Shown here piece after piece: positions 54,124 to 63,674 of a stretch of DNA of 64,000 nt. Source of the stretch: Candidatus Rifleibacteriota bacterium (GTDB lineage: Bacteria; Muiribacteriota; Ozemobacteria; Ozemobacterales; Ozemobacteraceae); assembly GCA_015233565.1 (NCBI GenBank), contig JADFXM010000031.1, positions 23,786 through 87,785 on the forward strand. The letters are read 5' to 3'. The position numbers and the translations under genes were made by a program. Numbering within the stretch: the first letter of the stretch is position 1; each line of letters begins with the position of its first letter. The notes beneath the pieces are model-generated. The model was not told where the DNA came from. It saw nothing but the letters and a program-made list of their open reading frames with translations, and did not search any database.

Positions 54124-55548
54124 ATGAGTAAAGGGTATATTTTTATTTTATCGGGAATTCTTCTTTTGGCTACTCCGTCATATATTGGAGCTTTTTCAAA
54201 AGAAGGGAAGGCTTTAATTGATAAATTGCAGAAGAAATATGAATTACCTCAGGAGGAAACCCAAGAAAAAGTTTCTCTGGCAAATGTCCAAGAGCAGGCG
54301 GCAAAAAATGAAAATCCTTTAGCTCCCACGCCAGCTCCAACACTAGCTCCACCTCCGACAACTGTTCCAACACCTTCAATAGTTTCAACGTCTGATTCAA
54401 CACAGAATTCAACACCTTCAGATTTTTCAGATAAACAAATCCCGGAAAATGCTAAAAAAAATTCCAAAAAATTTCATCCCTATACTCCCGAAAGTGAAAA
54501 AATTCTTGAAACGATTCGTTCCAGATTGGACGGTCCCCCTTTTCAAATTAACGATGAAAAAAAAGTTCTCTCTCAACCTCAACCCGAGAGAAAAAACATT
54601 CCTATAATTTCAAAAACTCCTGATGATGAAGAAAATGATGAAAATGTTTCTCCCTCTACATCCAAAAGAAGAGGAAATTCGAAAAAGAAAAGCTTGAAAA
54701 ATGAAATCGGCTCAAATGAAAAGAGTCAAACCGTTTCCGAAGTTAAAAATTCGAAAAAAAAGGAAATTGTCGAAAAACCCTCCGCTTCTGAAAAATCCGA
54801 AAACGTTGTAGAAAATGCCAAACCATCTGAAAAGGCTAACTCTCCAGAAAAAATCAAGCCATCTGAAGACGAAAAGTCATCAGAAAAAATAAAACCAACA
54901 GAAAAAATTGGTAACGCGAAAGTTGCTGATAAAACAGAAACAGATAAAATTTTAGATAAAACAAGCAAAGAAGAAAAACCAGAAACGGGTAAAACTGATA
55001 AAGAACTTGCGGCTAATGCCCCTAATTTCTCTAGTAAAGCCAATTCTGAAAAAACAGAAAAACCTGAAAAGACAGAAAAGAAGCCATTTAGAAATACTGA
55101 AAGCAATAATTTGCTGGAAAAACTGAAACAAAAATATGGTTTGAATAATAGTAACGTTAAGCCAGTAAGCCCCAATGAGCAAACAACTGAACCATCCAAT
55201 CAGCCCAAAAAAACCGAAAATTCGAAGTCAATTCCTCCAAAATCTGCCACTTCAAAAGCATCAACTCAAAAGGGAGATTTTCGTTCCTTTTCAGAGCTGT
55301 CTGATGAAGAATTGATTCAATTTGCGAAAGAAAATGTCTGGTCAAAACAAAAGGCAAAGGCGCATAATCCTCCGCCTAATGCACCAAAACGAATAAACAA
55401 GAAGGCTTCTACTTCTTCCGCCGCCGCAACACCCAAAAAGAAAAAGAATTCCAAGATTTCTGAGAAAAAAGACACCGCCAAAAATTCGAAGAAAGTAAAT
55501 CCCAAAAAGCCCAAGAAGAATTCGGATAACTCCGAATCAAGCAAGTAA
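54124..55548 (+). CDS. Secreted charged low-complexity protein
   Basis: 474 residues with a signal peptide (IFILSGILLLATPSYIGAF). Most of the chain is Lys/Glu/Ser/Pro-rich and looks disordered. Two short helical motifs recur: LIDKLQKKYELP near residue 31 and LLEKLKQKYGLN near residue 335, with a weaker ILETIRSRLDGPPF at about 120. A conserved-looking FRSFSELSDEELIQFAKENVWSKQ is near 395-420. A TATAAT box is at 54073-54078, 46 bases before the start; the -35 box is weak. I do not know the family. The lysine-rich tail recalls the protein at 7010. Confidence 0.7.
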   Translation: MSKGYIFILSGILLLATPSYIGAFSKEGKALIDKLQKKYELPQEETQEKVSLANVQEQAAKNENPLAPTPAPTLAPPPTTVPTPSIVSTSDSTQNSTPSDFSDKQIPENAKKNSKKFHPYTPESEKILETIRSRLDGPPFQINDEKKVLSQPQPERKNIPIISKTPDDEENDENVSPSTSKRRGNSKKKSLKNEIGSNEKSQTVSEVKNSKKKEIVEKPSASEKSENVVENAKPSEKANSPEKIKPSEDEKSSEKIKPTEKIGNAKVADKTETDKILDKTSKEEKPETGKTDKELAANAPNFSSKANSEKTEKPEKTEKKPFRNTESNNLLEKLKQKYGLNNSNVKPVSPNEQTTEPSNQPKKTENSKSIPPKSATSKASTQKGDFRSFSELSDEELIQFAKENVWSKQKAKAHNPPPNAPKRINKKASTSSAAATPKKKKNSKISEKKDTAKNSKKVNPKKPKKNSDNSESSK

Positions 55549-56261
55549 TTTTTTCTAAAATTCAAGGCGGAATGCCTGACCTTAGTTTTAGGGATGTTGG
55601 GTAAAAATGAAAGCTTAAAATATCCAAAAAGAAATCCTGACAATCAATGAAATTCAACAGTTTCAGGCGAATTCCCTGCCTTTTTGACAATTTCGGACTC
55701 CCTGATCCATGCACGAATTGATCAGCATTTCGGAGAATAATCTCGGAAGGTAGAAATGCACTTTTTAAAGATCAATTTGCTTAATTGTTACGTTATTTAC
55801 CTCAAAAGGTGCCATTCGAATTCGGAAATCTGAAGTTCAGAATTCCTGTTGTCGTAAACTTCATTTTCTTCGATGCTCAGCTTAAAAAGCCGATTTCGCG
55901 GAGATTAAAAAGTTTTCAGCTCGAATTTTGTTTTGAGACCAAATAATCCAAAAGTTAAGGCAGGAATCTCATCCAAACGAGTTCACGTTTTCAGGTTTTG
56001 GGAAAATGGTCTCAAGATTATATCCTCGGGAATTGGAATTCTAAAGTTAGATTAAATCCAAGTTCTTAGAGTGCCGTGAACGCGCTAATTGAATTGGTAT
56101 TTGGCCCTGTGTAAAAAATGCCCAGGAGTTTCAAATATTGCACTGGTTCCCCAAAAAAAAATCTTCAGTTGAATCTTAAAAAATTGATTTCAACAGAAGA
56201 TTTTTTCTTTATCTGGTTCTTTTGGTCTGTGGTAAAGAACCTTATGGTCTGTGATAAAGTC
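55549..56261. other. Long intergenic region with diverged repeats
   Basis: About 710 bases without a supported gene. TTCAGAATTCCTG at 55836-55848 followed 87 bases later by GAGACCAA (55935-55942) recurs at 63873-63885 and 63971-63978 with the same spacing. TTGAGACCA (55933-55941) also pairs with TGGTCTCAA (56007-56015). The segment CTAATTGAATTGGTATT at 56083-56099 matches the element near 23371-23391. Confidence 0.5.
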
Positions 56262-57260
56262 CTATTTGACTCCATCAAGAAAAGTGAGCCTTTTTTTAAT
56301 TTCTGCGTTTTCTGGGTCTATTTGGTAGGCAATTTTTAATAAAGCCGCCAGTTCTGATTTTTTGGCAAAACCTACAAGTTCATCACTTATTTCAAGAATA
56401 ATCGGGACAAATAATTTGGAAATTCCAGTTGGGATTCCGCGATTTTTTAAAAGGCCATAAGCGCTGCTCAAATTAATTTTTTCTTTCAAGGTAGGCATTT
56501 TTTCGAGAATAAAACGAATTTCCTGCTCGGCAACCGGGTTTTGGGGATCAAATTTTTTTGCGACTTGGTAAGCAGCCATCGCGCCTTCCAGGTCACCTCT
56601 TTCAACAAGGACGAAACCCACACCACGCATGGCGGTTGCAAAATCTTCAGTTGTGTAGGCAGTTTCCAGTGCTCTTAAATATGAGGAAAGCCCCATTGCC
56701 AACTCAGAATTCCCCTGGTTCAGGATAATATATCCTCGTTCCGAATGAAACGCCGACCGGTCAGGATTCCAGGAAATTGCGAATTGGATGTTTTCGAGAG
56801 CTTCCTTTATATGGTTTTCCTGAAAATCCAGGATTGCGAGTAAATAAAATCCATCTGCAATTGGTTCTTTAAGCCAATTGACTTTTGCTTTGTTCCCTTC
56901 CTTTTTGAGTTCCAGTTCAAAAAATTTTTTCTCAATATTGCTTGCAAATGCACGGAATACTTCAGTGGGAGTATCAGGATATTTATCTTTGTCCTTTATC
57001 ATTTCCATTACAAGTTTTCTTGCTTCTACCAAATTTCCTGATTTTATTTTTTCCATGGTTGCAAGCATCAATTGATTGGACCTTAGTATTGTTTGATCCT
57101 GAATTGGTCCAGAGGCTATAGGTAAAGAAATTGGAGGAGGGCTAATTTTGGCAGGGCTTGAACCCAGGCTAAGTTGCATTGCACTTGTTTGTGTCTGTGA
57201 AGCAAAAAGAGAAGCTCCAAACAGTAGGAATGCAAAGGTAATCAAAATGTTTTTTTTCAT
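56262..57260 (-). CDS. Secreted TPR-like protein
   Basis: 332 residues with a signal peptide (ILITFAFLLFGASLFA). Residues about 120-235 carry TPR-like helices (FYLLAILDFQENHIKEALENIQFAISWNPDRSAFHSERGYIILNQG and GDLEGAMAAYQVAKKFDPQNPVAEQEIR). Its start overlaps the RsbW-like stop by four bases, so it is the third gene of a coupled set with the hybrid kinase. It may assemble or sense something in the envelope related to that signalling pathway. Confidence 0.75.
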   Translation of the reverse strand: MKKNILITFAFLLFGASLFASQTQTSAMQLSLGSSPAKISPPPISLPIASGPIQDQTILRSNQLMLATMEKIKSGNLVEARKLVMEMIKDKDKYPDTPTEVFRAFASNIEKKFFELELKKEGNKAKVNWLKEPIADGFYLLAILDFQENHIKEALENIQFAISWNPDRSAFHSERGYIILNQGNSELAMGLSSYLRALETAYTTEDFATAMRGVGFVLVERGDLEGAMAAYQVAKKFDPQNPVAEQEIRFILEKMPTLKEKINLSSAYGLLKNRGIPTGISKLFVPIILEISDELVGFAKKSELAALLKIAYQIDPENAEIKKRLTFLDGVK

Positions 57261-57697
57261 AGAAATCTCCCGAAAGACAGTTTTAATATATTCTTACCAT
57301 TCAATCTTTTGTATAGGATATCCGTCATCATGTTTTTCACCAAAAAAATTCCTAAACCCCCGATTGGTTGTTTTTCGATTTCCAGGTTGGTGTCCGGTTG
57401 TGGCGCGTTCCTCGGGTCAAAAGGAAAACCGTCGTCTGTGAAAGAGATCACAACCTGATCTTTCATTATTTCGACAACAAGTTCTATTTCATGCTTATCG
57501 CAATCTGAGTAGGCATATTTGATAATATTGGAAACGATTTCTTCGATCGAAAGAACAAATCTATAAATTGTGTCCGGATCAGTTTTTCTTAGCTCCAGGA
57601 ACTTTGTAATTTCTTTTGAACAGATTCCAATTTCTCCTGGTCTGTTTTCTATGCTAACCTCAAGAATATTTTCATGAATGTTGGGCTTGATTTTCAT
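57257..57697 (-). CDS. Anti-sigma-factor serine kinase-like ATPase (RsbW family)
   Basis: 146 residues from ATG 57697 (TTG at 57700 also possible). The Bergerat fold motifs are SIEEIVSNIIKYAY (N box), VISFTDDGFPFDP (G1) and GGLGIFLVKNMM (G2). RsbW/SpoIIAB-type proteins bind a sigma factor or phosphorylate an anti-sigma antagonist; many bacterial relatives instead act in phosphorelay networks. It starts 26 bases before the end of the hybrid kinase gene, so the two are translationally coupled. No sigma or STAS partner is within this operon. Confidence 0.88.
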   Translation of the reverse strand: MKIKPNIHENILEVSIENRPGEIGICSKEITKFLELRKTDPDTIYRFVLSIEEIVSNIIKYAYSDCDKHEIELVVEIMKDQVVISFTDDGFPFDPRNAPQPDTNLEIEKQPIGGLGIFLVKNMMTDILYKRLNGKNILKLSFGRFL

Positions 57698-60600
57698 CAA
57701 TTCCAGTCCGAGTGCGATATTTTTCCAAAATGGATCTGATTGCGGATGGGTTGATTGGTTTTGTAATATAATCGTTCATCCCTGAATCAATACATTTTTC
57801 TCGGTCACCTGCCAGAGAATGTGCTGTAAGAGCAACTATCGGAAGTTTTTCTCCGCCTACTTTGGTTTCGCGAATTTTTCGTGTAGCTTCAAATCCATCC
57901 ATGATTGGCATAGAGCAATCCATTAGAACCAGATCGAAAACTGCTTCACTGGCAAGTCTTTCGAGAGCCTGAATGCCATTTTCAGCTATAGATACTACAC
58001 ATCCAAGTCTTTGAAGGACTATTTTAGCTACTTCCTGGTTTACAATGTTATCTTCAACCAGCAATACTCTTGCTTTAAATTTCGGAGTTGTGTCGATTTT
58101 ACTTTTTACAGCAGATTTAGTTAGCTCTCTCTGAGCAATTTCATTTTTTAAAATCTTTCCCAATAGAGTCAAGATACTTTGACTTGAAATTGGCTTTGTC
58201 AAAACACCGTAAAGTAGTTTTTCCAATTCCGGTTCGGGTTTGAAGAATGAACCCGGAGATAAAGCCACAATAAAAGTGCCTTTTAGATCCGAATCCCTTT
58301 TTATGAGAGTAGGAAGATCTTCATTTTCAATTTTCTCGAGTCTTGGATCCCAGAAGAGGACGTGAATTTCCTGCTTTTGAGAAAATTTCTCCTTCAAAGT
58401 TTTCAGGGCAGCTTGGGAGTTGGGTGCTGAAAAGCAGTGTGTTCCCCAGGTTTGAACATAATCAGAAACAATTTTTTTGGCCATTGGGTTTGAATCAGCG
58501 ACCAAAACTCTTAAACCTGCTAAATCACCCTTTGGCTTGAGATTCTTCTCTGCAGCGGCATCCCTAACAAGATTCAGAGAAAAGTAAAAAATCGACCCTT
58601 GGCCTTGTTCGGAAATTACTCCGATTTTACCGCCCATCATTTCCACAAGTTTTTTACTGATTGCCAGTCCCAATCCTGTGCCTTGAAATTTTTTGGTGAT
58701 AGTGGAATCTACCTGATAAAATTTTTCAAAAAGATATTTTTGACTGTCTTCGGAAATTCCAATACCGGTATCAACTATTTTGACTTCGAAAGAAGCTCTT
58801 GTCCAGGTTTCACTTTCGCAGTTAACGTCGATCAAAACGTGTCCTTTGTTAGTGAATTTAGCTGCGTTTCCGGCAAGGTTGGTAATTACTTGCCTTATCC
58901 TGAACGGATCTCCAATAAAATGTTCAGGAGTTCCGGGGAGGTATCTTATCAATAGTTCGACTTTTCTTTCGGCGGTCATTACTGATAACATTTGTCCGAT
59001 TTCTTCAGCCAGATCATGAAAGTTGAATGAGATCGATTGAAGAACCAGTTTTCCTGCCTCAATTTTTGAAAAATCGAGAATGTCATTAATTAACGCAAGA
59101 AGAGCTTGACCGCTGGATTTTAAGGTCTTTGCAAATTCTTGTTGTCTTGGATTGAGGGGGGTATCCATAAGAAGTTCAGCCATACCTATGATGCCGTTCA
59201 TAGGGGTCCGGATTTCATGGCTCATATTTGCAAGGAAATCACTTTTTGCTTTGTTCGCTCTTTCAGCTGATTGTGTGGCCTTGACTAACTCTTCCTCGAT
59301 TTTCTTTTTCTCGGTAATATCTTCACCCGAACAAACAAAATAATCGAGGTTTTGATTGAAATCAAGCTTTGGAAAAACGGTAATATTGAGGACTCTTTCA
59401 TTTCCTTGAAAATCTTTAATCAATTCTTCAAAAGAAACTTTTGCCTTGGTTTCAAAGACTTCAAGATTCTTAGCCACAAATATACAGGCATCTTCGCTAG
59501 TAAGAACACTGTAGATTTCCTGGCCCTCAATTTCTGATTTGGGCTTTCCAATAAATTTGGCAAACGCCTCATTAACTAATCCAAATGTGTAAAAATCTTT
59601 CATATACCAAACATGGGTTTCTATGTTATCTAGCAGTATTCTTCTTTCTTCACCCAGTTTTTTTAGGTTTTCCGTAAGTGCTTTTTGGTTTTCATCTGGG
59701 TTTAACTTAATGGAAATGTCATTTATGCATGCAAAAACCCCATTAAAAACGTTTTTTTCAGAGAACTGAGGCCTTAGTTTTATACTCACCATGCATTGAG
59801 AGGCATCTTTTTTTTGGAGAATATATTCTCCGTCTTCAACATTCCCTTTTTTACAATTTTCAAATGCCCCCTCAAAAATATCCCGTGAAAAATTTTCGAA
59901 AAAAGAACTTAATGGTTTTCCATCAACATCATGGATTTTATATCCAAGAGTTTCCGTAATTTTGTCATTAATAAAAGTTGTTTTCCCATCAGGACCAGTT
60001 GCCCAAATCCCTTCACTGAGAGATTGAAAGAAATTCATGTTTACGTTTTCAGCTTTAGTTTGCTTTTCTTCAGTTATTTTCGGCGGAATTTCTTCAATTA
60101 ACAGGGTTATTTTCCAGGAGTTATCGGAATCGCATTTTGTTGATAAAGCTCTTACCATGGAAATAAGTTGCTTTCCGAAAGGTTTAGGGAAACGGACTTC
60201 CTGTTTCCATTCTCCTTTTTCCTCTAAATTTTTCAAAATTTGAGGAACAATTTCTTTATTTTCGCAAAAATCAGAAAATTGGGTGCCTATTATTGGAAAA
60301 TCTTTTGAAATCTCAAGTAATTTAGAAAAAGCCGGATTTACAAATTCAATTTTTCCGTTGAAATTCAGAAAAACTATTGCTGAGGGAATATTGAAAAGTG
60401 CGTTATCTTTTAATTTAGAATCAATAACATTAATGATCTTGTCAGTTTCTTGAACAAAGAACGCCGTTCCTATATGTGTTTCCTGGTTTTCGGTGAAAAG
60501 AGGTGAAATTTTAAGCAATATTTTTTTTCTGATTCCCTTGCGAGATATTAATTGTATATCCGGAGGGAAACAAACTTCCTTTTTCTCTCGCAAAGCATTG

Positions 60601-61196
60601 GAATGTTGTTCGGTTAAATTAATGGGTTGCTGAGACTCAATGTTAAAAATTTCTTTGAAATTCTTCCCATAAGTCTGTTCATGAGATAAATCCAGAATGT
60701 TTTCGGCTGCTGAATTGGTTTGAAAGATTGTTCCATCTTTATCGGTTAAAATAACTGCATTGTCATTATTCTTAAGAATGGATCGAAAAACCATTTCACG
60801 CTCAAGTTGTTTTTTTTCAAAATTCCATTGGGAAATAGCCAATTCAACATTTGCTTTTAGTTCCCTTTGGTCAAAAGGTTTTATCATGAACATAAAAGGG
60901 TGAGTTTTCTTGGATCTTTCTAAAAGCTCTTCATTGGAATAAGTAGTCAAATAAATAATTGGAATGCGAAAAGCCTTATAAATTTTTTCGCCTAAACTTA
61001 CCCCATCTTCTTGGCCTTCAAGAACAATATCAAGAATCGCCAAATCAGGCCTTTGTGTTTCAGCCTGATGAAAAGCATCCTCTGCATTTGGGGATATAGC
61101 GGCTACCTGGTGCCCCATTTCTTTTACGCACCCTGCAATATAATCAGCGGCTACCTTTTCGTCCTCAACCACCAATATTTTATATTTCTGTTTCAT
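57672..61196 (-). CDS. Large cytoplasmic hybrid histidine kinase with three receivers
   Basis: 1174 residues without a transmembrane segment. An N-terminal receiver (about 5-120, LVVEDEKVAADY, phospho-Asp in LAILDIVLEG) is followed by four PAS-like units (about 130-630), HisKA with NMSHEIRTPMNG (His 660), HATPase with NLAGNAAKFT, DTGIGISE and GTGLGLAIS, and two C-terminal receivers, a divergent one (LRVLVADSNP, near 900) and a canonical one (VLLVEDNIVNQEVAK, phospho-Asp in LMDCSMPIMDG, near 1042). A C-terminal HPt is absent. Receiver-first kinases are usually fed by another kinase. It is translated with the RsbW-like gene. Confidence 0.95.
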   Translation of the reverse strand: MKQKYKILVVEDEKVAADYIAGCVKEMGHQVAAISPNAEDAFHQAETQRPDLAILDIVLEGQEDGVSLGEKIYKAFRIPIIYLTTYSNEELLERSKKTHPFMFMIKPFDQRELKANVELAISQWNFEKKQLEREMVFRSILKNNDNAVILTDKDGTIFQTNSAAENILDLSHEQTYGKNFKEIFNIESQQPINLTEQHSNALREKKEVCFPPDIQLISRKGIRKKILLKISPLFTENQETHIGTAFFVQETDKIINVIDSKLKDNALFNIPSAIVFLNFNGKIEFVNPAFSKLLEISKDFPIIGTQFSDFCENKEIVPQILKNLEEKGEWKQEVRFPKPFGKQLISMVRALSTKCDSDNSWKITLLIEEIPPKITEEKQTKAENVNMNFFQSLSEGIWATGPDGKTTFINDKITETLGYKIHDVDGKPLSSFFENFSRDIFEGAFENCKKGNVEDGEYILQKKDASQCMVSIKLRPQFSEKNVFNGVFACINDISIKLNPDENQKALTENLKKLGEERRILLDNIETHVWYMKDFYTFGLVNEAFAKFIGKPKSEIEGQEIYSVLTSEDACIFVAKNLEVFETKAKVSFEELIKDFQGNERVLNITVFPKLDFNQNLDYFVCSGEDITEKKKIEEELVKATQSAERANKAKSDFLANMSHEIRTPMNGIIGMAELLMDTPLNPRQQEFAKTLKSSGQALLALINDILDFSKIEAGKLVLQSISFNFHDLAEEIGQMLSVMTAERKVELLIRYLPGTPEHFIGDPFRIRQVITNLAGNAAKFTNKGHVLIDVNCESETWTRASFEVKIVDTGIGISEDSQKYLFEKFYQVDSTITKKFQGTGLGLAISKKLVEMMGGKIGVISEQGQGSIFYFSLNLVRDAAAEKNLKPKGDLAGLRVLVADSNPMAKKIVSDYVQTWGTHCFSAPNSQAALKTLKEKFSQKQEIHVLFWDPRLEKIENEDLPTLIKRDSDLKGTFIVALSPGSFFKPEPELEKLLYGVLTKPISSQSILTLLGKILKNEIAQRELTKSAVKSKIDTTPKFKARVLLVEDNIVNQEVAKIVLQRLGCVVSIAENGIQALERLASEAVFDLVLMDCSMPIMDGFEATRKIRETKVGGEKLPIVALTAHSLAGDREKCIDSGMNDYITKPINPSAIRSILEKYRTRTGIDENQAQHS

Positions 61197-61556
61197 CCTG
61201 GGCCTCTGGTGACAGATGAAGAATTAAGAACAATTAACTGGGCAAAATCTGCAATCAAAAAATTAACTTGTAAAAATTCAAAAAGTCTTTAACCAACCTC
61301 GATCCAAAAGTAAAACGTTTTTTTTCGAAACCAGGAAAAACCTTTCCAGAAAATACTTCACAAAGCTTATTTCGTCTAGCCATTCGTGAAAAACCTGCAA
61401 AAGCAACCTTTTATCAGTTTGTATAATCGGGACCTTGCTTTGTTTGTTATTACCATTTCGATGTCTAGTTTCAACGATATGTACCATCATAAGTAAAAAT
61501 TATTTGATATAGTTTACCATTAATGTGAAAAATATCAACTGTAGAAAAAAAAATTC
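61197..61556. other. Intergenic region between adenylate cyclase and hybrid kinase genes
   Basis: 360 bases, no supported gene. The promoter of the kinase operon should be here; no boxes are convincing. Confidence 0.4.
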
Positions 61557-63674
61557 TTATTTTTGTTCCTGAATCCATGAGCCGTCCCAATCTTTTGATG
61601 GGGGATTTGAAGAAAAGTTTTCAATTTTGCTTCTTAGAAAATGCATAGGTTTGTCGTTTGGAATTTTTTCCAAATATGTCTCAATCAAATTCAAAGATTC
61701 TTTGAAGTCTCGTTTTAGCATCATTTCATATGCCTTTTCATATGAGTCTTTTGCTGCCAACATTTTTTCGATGGAAGTTGGTTCTGAATTTTTTAAATCG
61801 CCGAGGACTTCATATACATCGGTGCCCTGCTTCCTACCTGTTACTTGAAGAATTCCCAATTTTCTTGAAAGAATTTGTTTCTGAGCCAATGATGCGGTAG
61901 TTTCCCCAATAAGGATTGCCGAGCCAAAAATTTTATTGGCAGGTTCAAGACGCGCGGCAAGATTGACGTTATCTCCGATAACGGTATAATCGAAACGCAT
62001 TTTAGACCCCATGTTGCCAACAACGACCATTCCCGTGTTTATACCTATTCTTGCAGTTAATTCCGGCCTTCCCTCAGTTTTCCATTTTCCCCGCAATCGT
62101 TTTAATGCGGCTTGATTCCCAAGGGCACATCTGCAGGCACGAATTGCGTGGTCTGTTTGATCGATTGGTGCCCCAAAAACTGACATTATCGCGTCTCCTT
62201 CGTATTTGTCAAGTAATCCATCATATTTAAAGATTATTTCGGTCATTTCTGTTAAATACTCGTTGAGGAGTTCTACGACTTTCATTGGAGGCATTCCTTC
62301 TGCAAGTGTTGTGAATCCAGCGATATCCGAGAAGAAAATTGTAAGATATCTTTCTTCGCCATGCAGAACCAGTTTAGAAGGATCTTTAAGGATTTCGTTA
62401 ACCACTGATGATGTAACGTAGTGTTGAAATGCATTTCTTATTCTCAATTTTTCGGAAAGTTCCTGATAAAATCGCTGTCCAATTGAAAAAGTCAGTGAAG
62501 CAAGCACAGCAAAAATACTTCCTGAAACTCCAAAACATATGTTGAACCAGGCCAGAAAATAACATGAAAGTGCTGGAAGAATTATGCATATTCCGAAAGC
62601 GATGCTGGAAAATAATTTTGGGTTAAACCGAGGAGCTAGGAAAAATAGCGAAAGAAATACGAAAAAAATCGCTGTTATGGTTCCTTGCCCTGGAAAAAGA
62701 GTGTGGATAAAATTTTGATTGAGTATATTATACACAGCTAAAGCATGAATTAAAGAGCTGGGGGCTGGTTCTCCCAAAGGAGTCAAAGATTCATTTTGCT
62801 CAGTAGAATTATGAACACCGAAAATTACGATTTTATCCTTAAAAGTTTCAGGTGGAATTCTTTCATAAAATATGTCAGATATTGAGATTGTTTTAAAGGA
62901 TGAGAGAGGAATGCAGTAGTTTAGTGACATGTACTCATTTTCAACTGTGGGAATCTTAATAGTTTTTTCAGCAGTTTTTAAAGCAACTGAATCATCTGTA
63001 TATTCTATGTTTGTACGCTTAATACCAAGGTAGATTCTTGCTAAATCGGTGGAAAAGCCAGGAATTGGATTGCTCGATTGGGAAAAAAAAGCGATGCTGA
63101 GTTTTCGGACTCTTTCTTCAAATGGATAAAAATATGGAGCTGAATAGTTCTCAAATATTGCCAATTGTGGAAGAGGGGGCCCCAAAACCAGCCCAAGTTC
63201 CAGGTTTTCCTGGCGGTAACCGGCAATCACCGTTTTTGACCTGATTTGGGAGATAGAATTTGTAAGGATTTTATCTTGTTCGGAATCAAATATGGATGGC
63301 CTTCCCCAAAAAATATTAAACCCAAGAGCTTTTGGTGATCCCTTTGCAACGTAGTCAGCCGCTTTTGCCCATAACCTTCGGGTAAAAAGGTTTTCCGGAG
63401 AAATTCCAAGATAGGATTGGTCATCAAGACGGACGAACTGGATTTGATCAGGTGGAGGAGCTTTGGGGAAAAGAGTGGCGATCTTTGAAATAATGGGGTG
63501 TTTTTCAGGTTGCTGTGATGCAATTCTTAGAAAAAACCAAAAATCTGCCAGTCTTGTGTCAAAAAAGCTGAAAAGTGAGTGAAAAAGTAACAGAAAAAGA
63601 ATCAATAAAGCCGAAAAAACAGGTTTGGGATTCTTTTTCAGAAAATCCAGTATTTTTTGCATCATAGTAGTCAT
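61557..63674 (-). CDS. CHASE2-domain adenylate cyclase
   Basis: 705 residues. One N-terminal transmembrane segment (about 17-37) precedes a periplasmic CHASE2 sensor (about 40-330: RLADFWFFLR, FVRLDDQSYLGISPENLFTRR, DKIVIFGVHN, SLIHALAVYNILNQNF). Two or three more membrane segments lie at about 340-400. The class III cyclase domain (about 445-625) shows FFSDIAGFT (metal Asp), KYEGDAIMSVFGAP (second Asp) and DYTVIGDNVNLAARLE, where the Asp before TVIG and the Lys in KYEGD are the adenine-specifying pattern. It therefore makes cyclic AMP. A short helical tail follows. Upstream of the kinase operon on the same strand. Confidence 0.93.
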   Translation of the reverse strand: MTTMMQKILDFLKKNPKPVFSALLILFLLLFHSLFSFFDTRLADFWFFLRIASQQPEKHPIISKIATLFPKAPPPDQIQFVRLDDQSYLGISPENLFTRRLWAKAADYVAKGSPKALGFNIFWGRPSIFDSEQDKILTNSISQIRSKTVIAGYRQENLELGLVLGPPLPQLAIFENYSAPYFYPFEERVRKLSIAFFSQSSNPIPGFSTDLARIYLGIKRTNIEYTDDSVALKTAEKTIKIPTVENEYMSLNYCIPLSSFKTISISDIFYERIPPETFKDKIVIFGVHNSTEQNESLTPLGEPAPSSLIHALAVYNILNQNFIHTLFPGQGTITAIFFVFLSLFFLAPRFNPKLFSSIAFGICIILPALSCYFLAWFNICFGVSGSIFAVLASLTFSIGQRFYQELSEKLRIRNAFQHYVTSSVVNEILKDPSKLVLHGEERYLTIFFSDIAGFTTLAEGMPPMKVVELLNEYLTEMTEIIFKYDGLLDKYEGDAIMSVFGAPIDQTDHAIRACRCALGNQAALKRLRGKWKTEGRPELTARIGINTGMVVVGNMGSKMRFDYTVIGDNVNLAARLEPANKIFGSAILIGETTASLAQKQILSRKLGILQVTGRKQGTDVYEVLGDLKNSEPTSIEKMLAAKDSYEKAYEMMLKRDFKESLNLIETYLEKIPNDKPMHFLRSKIENFSSNPPSKDWDGSWIQEQK

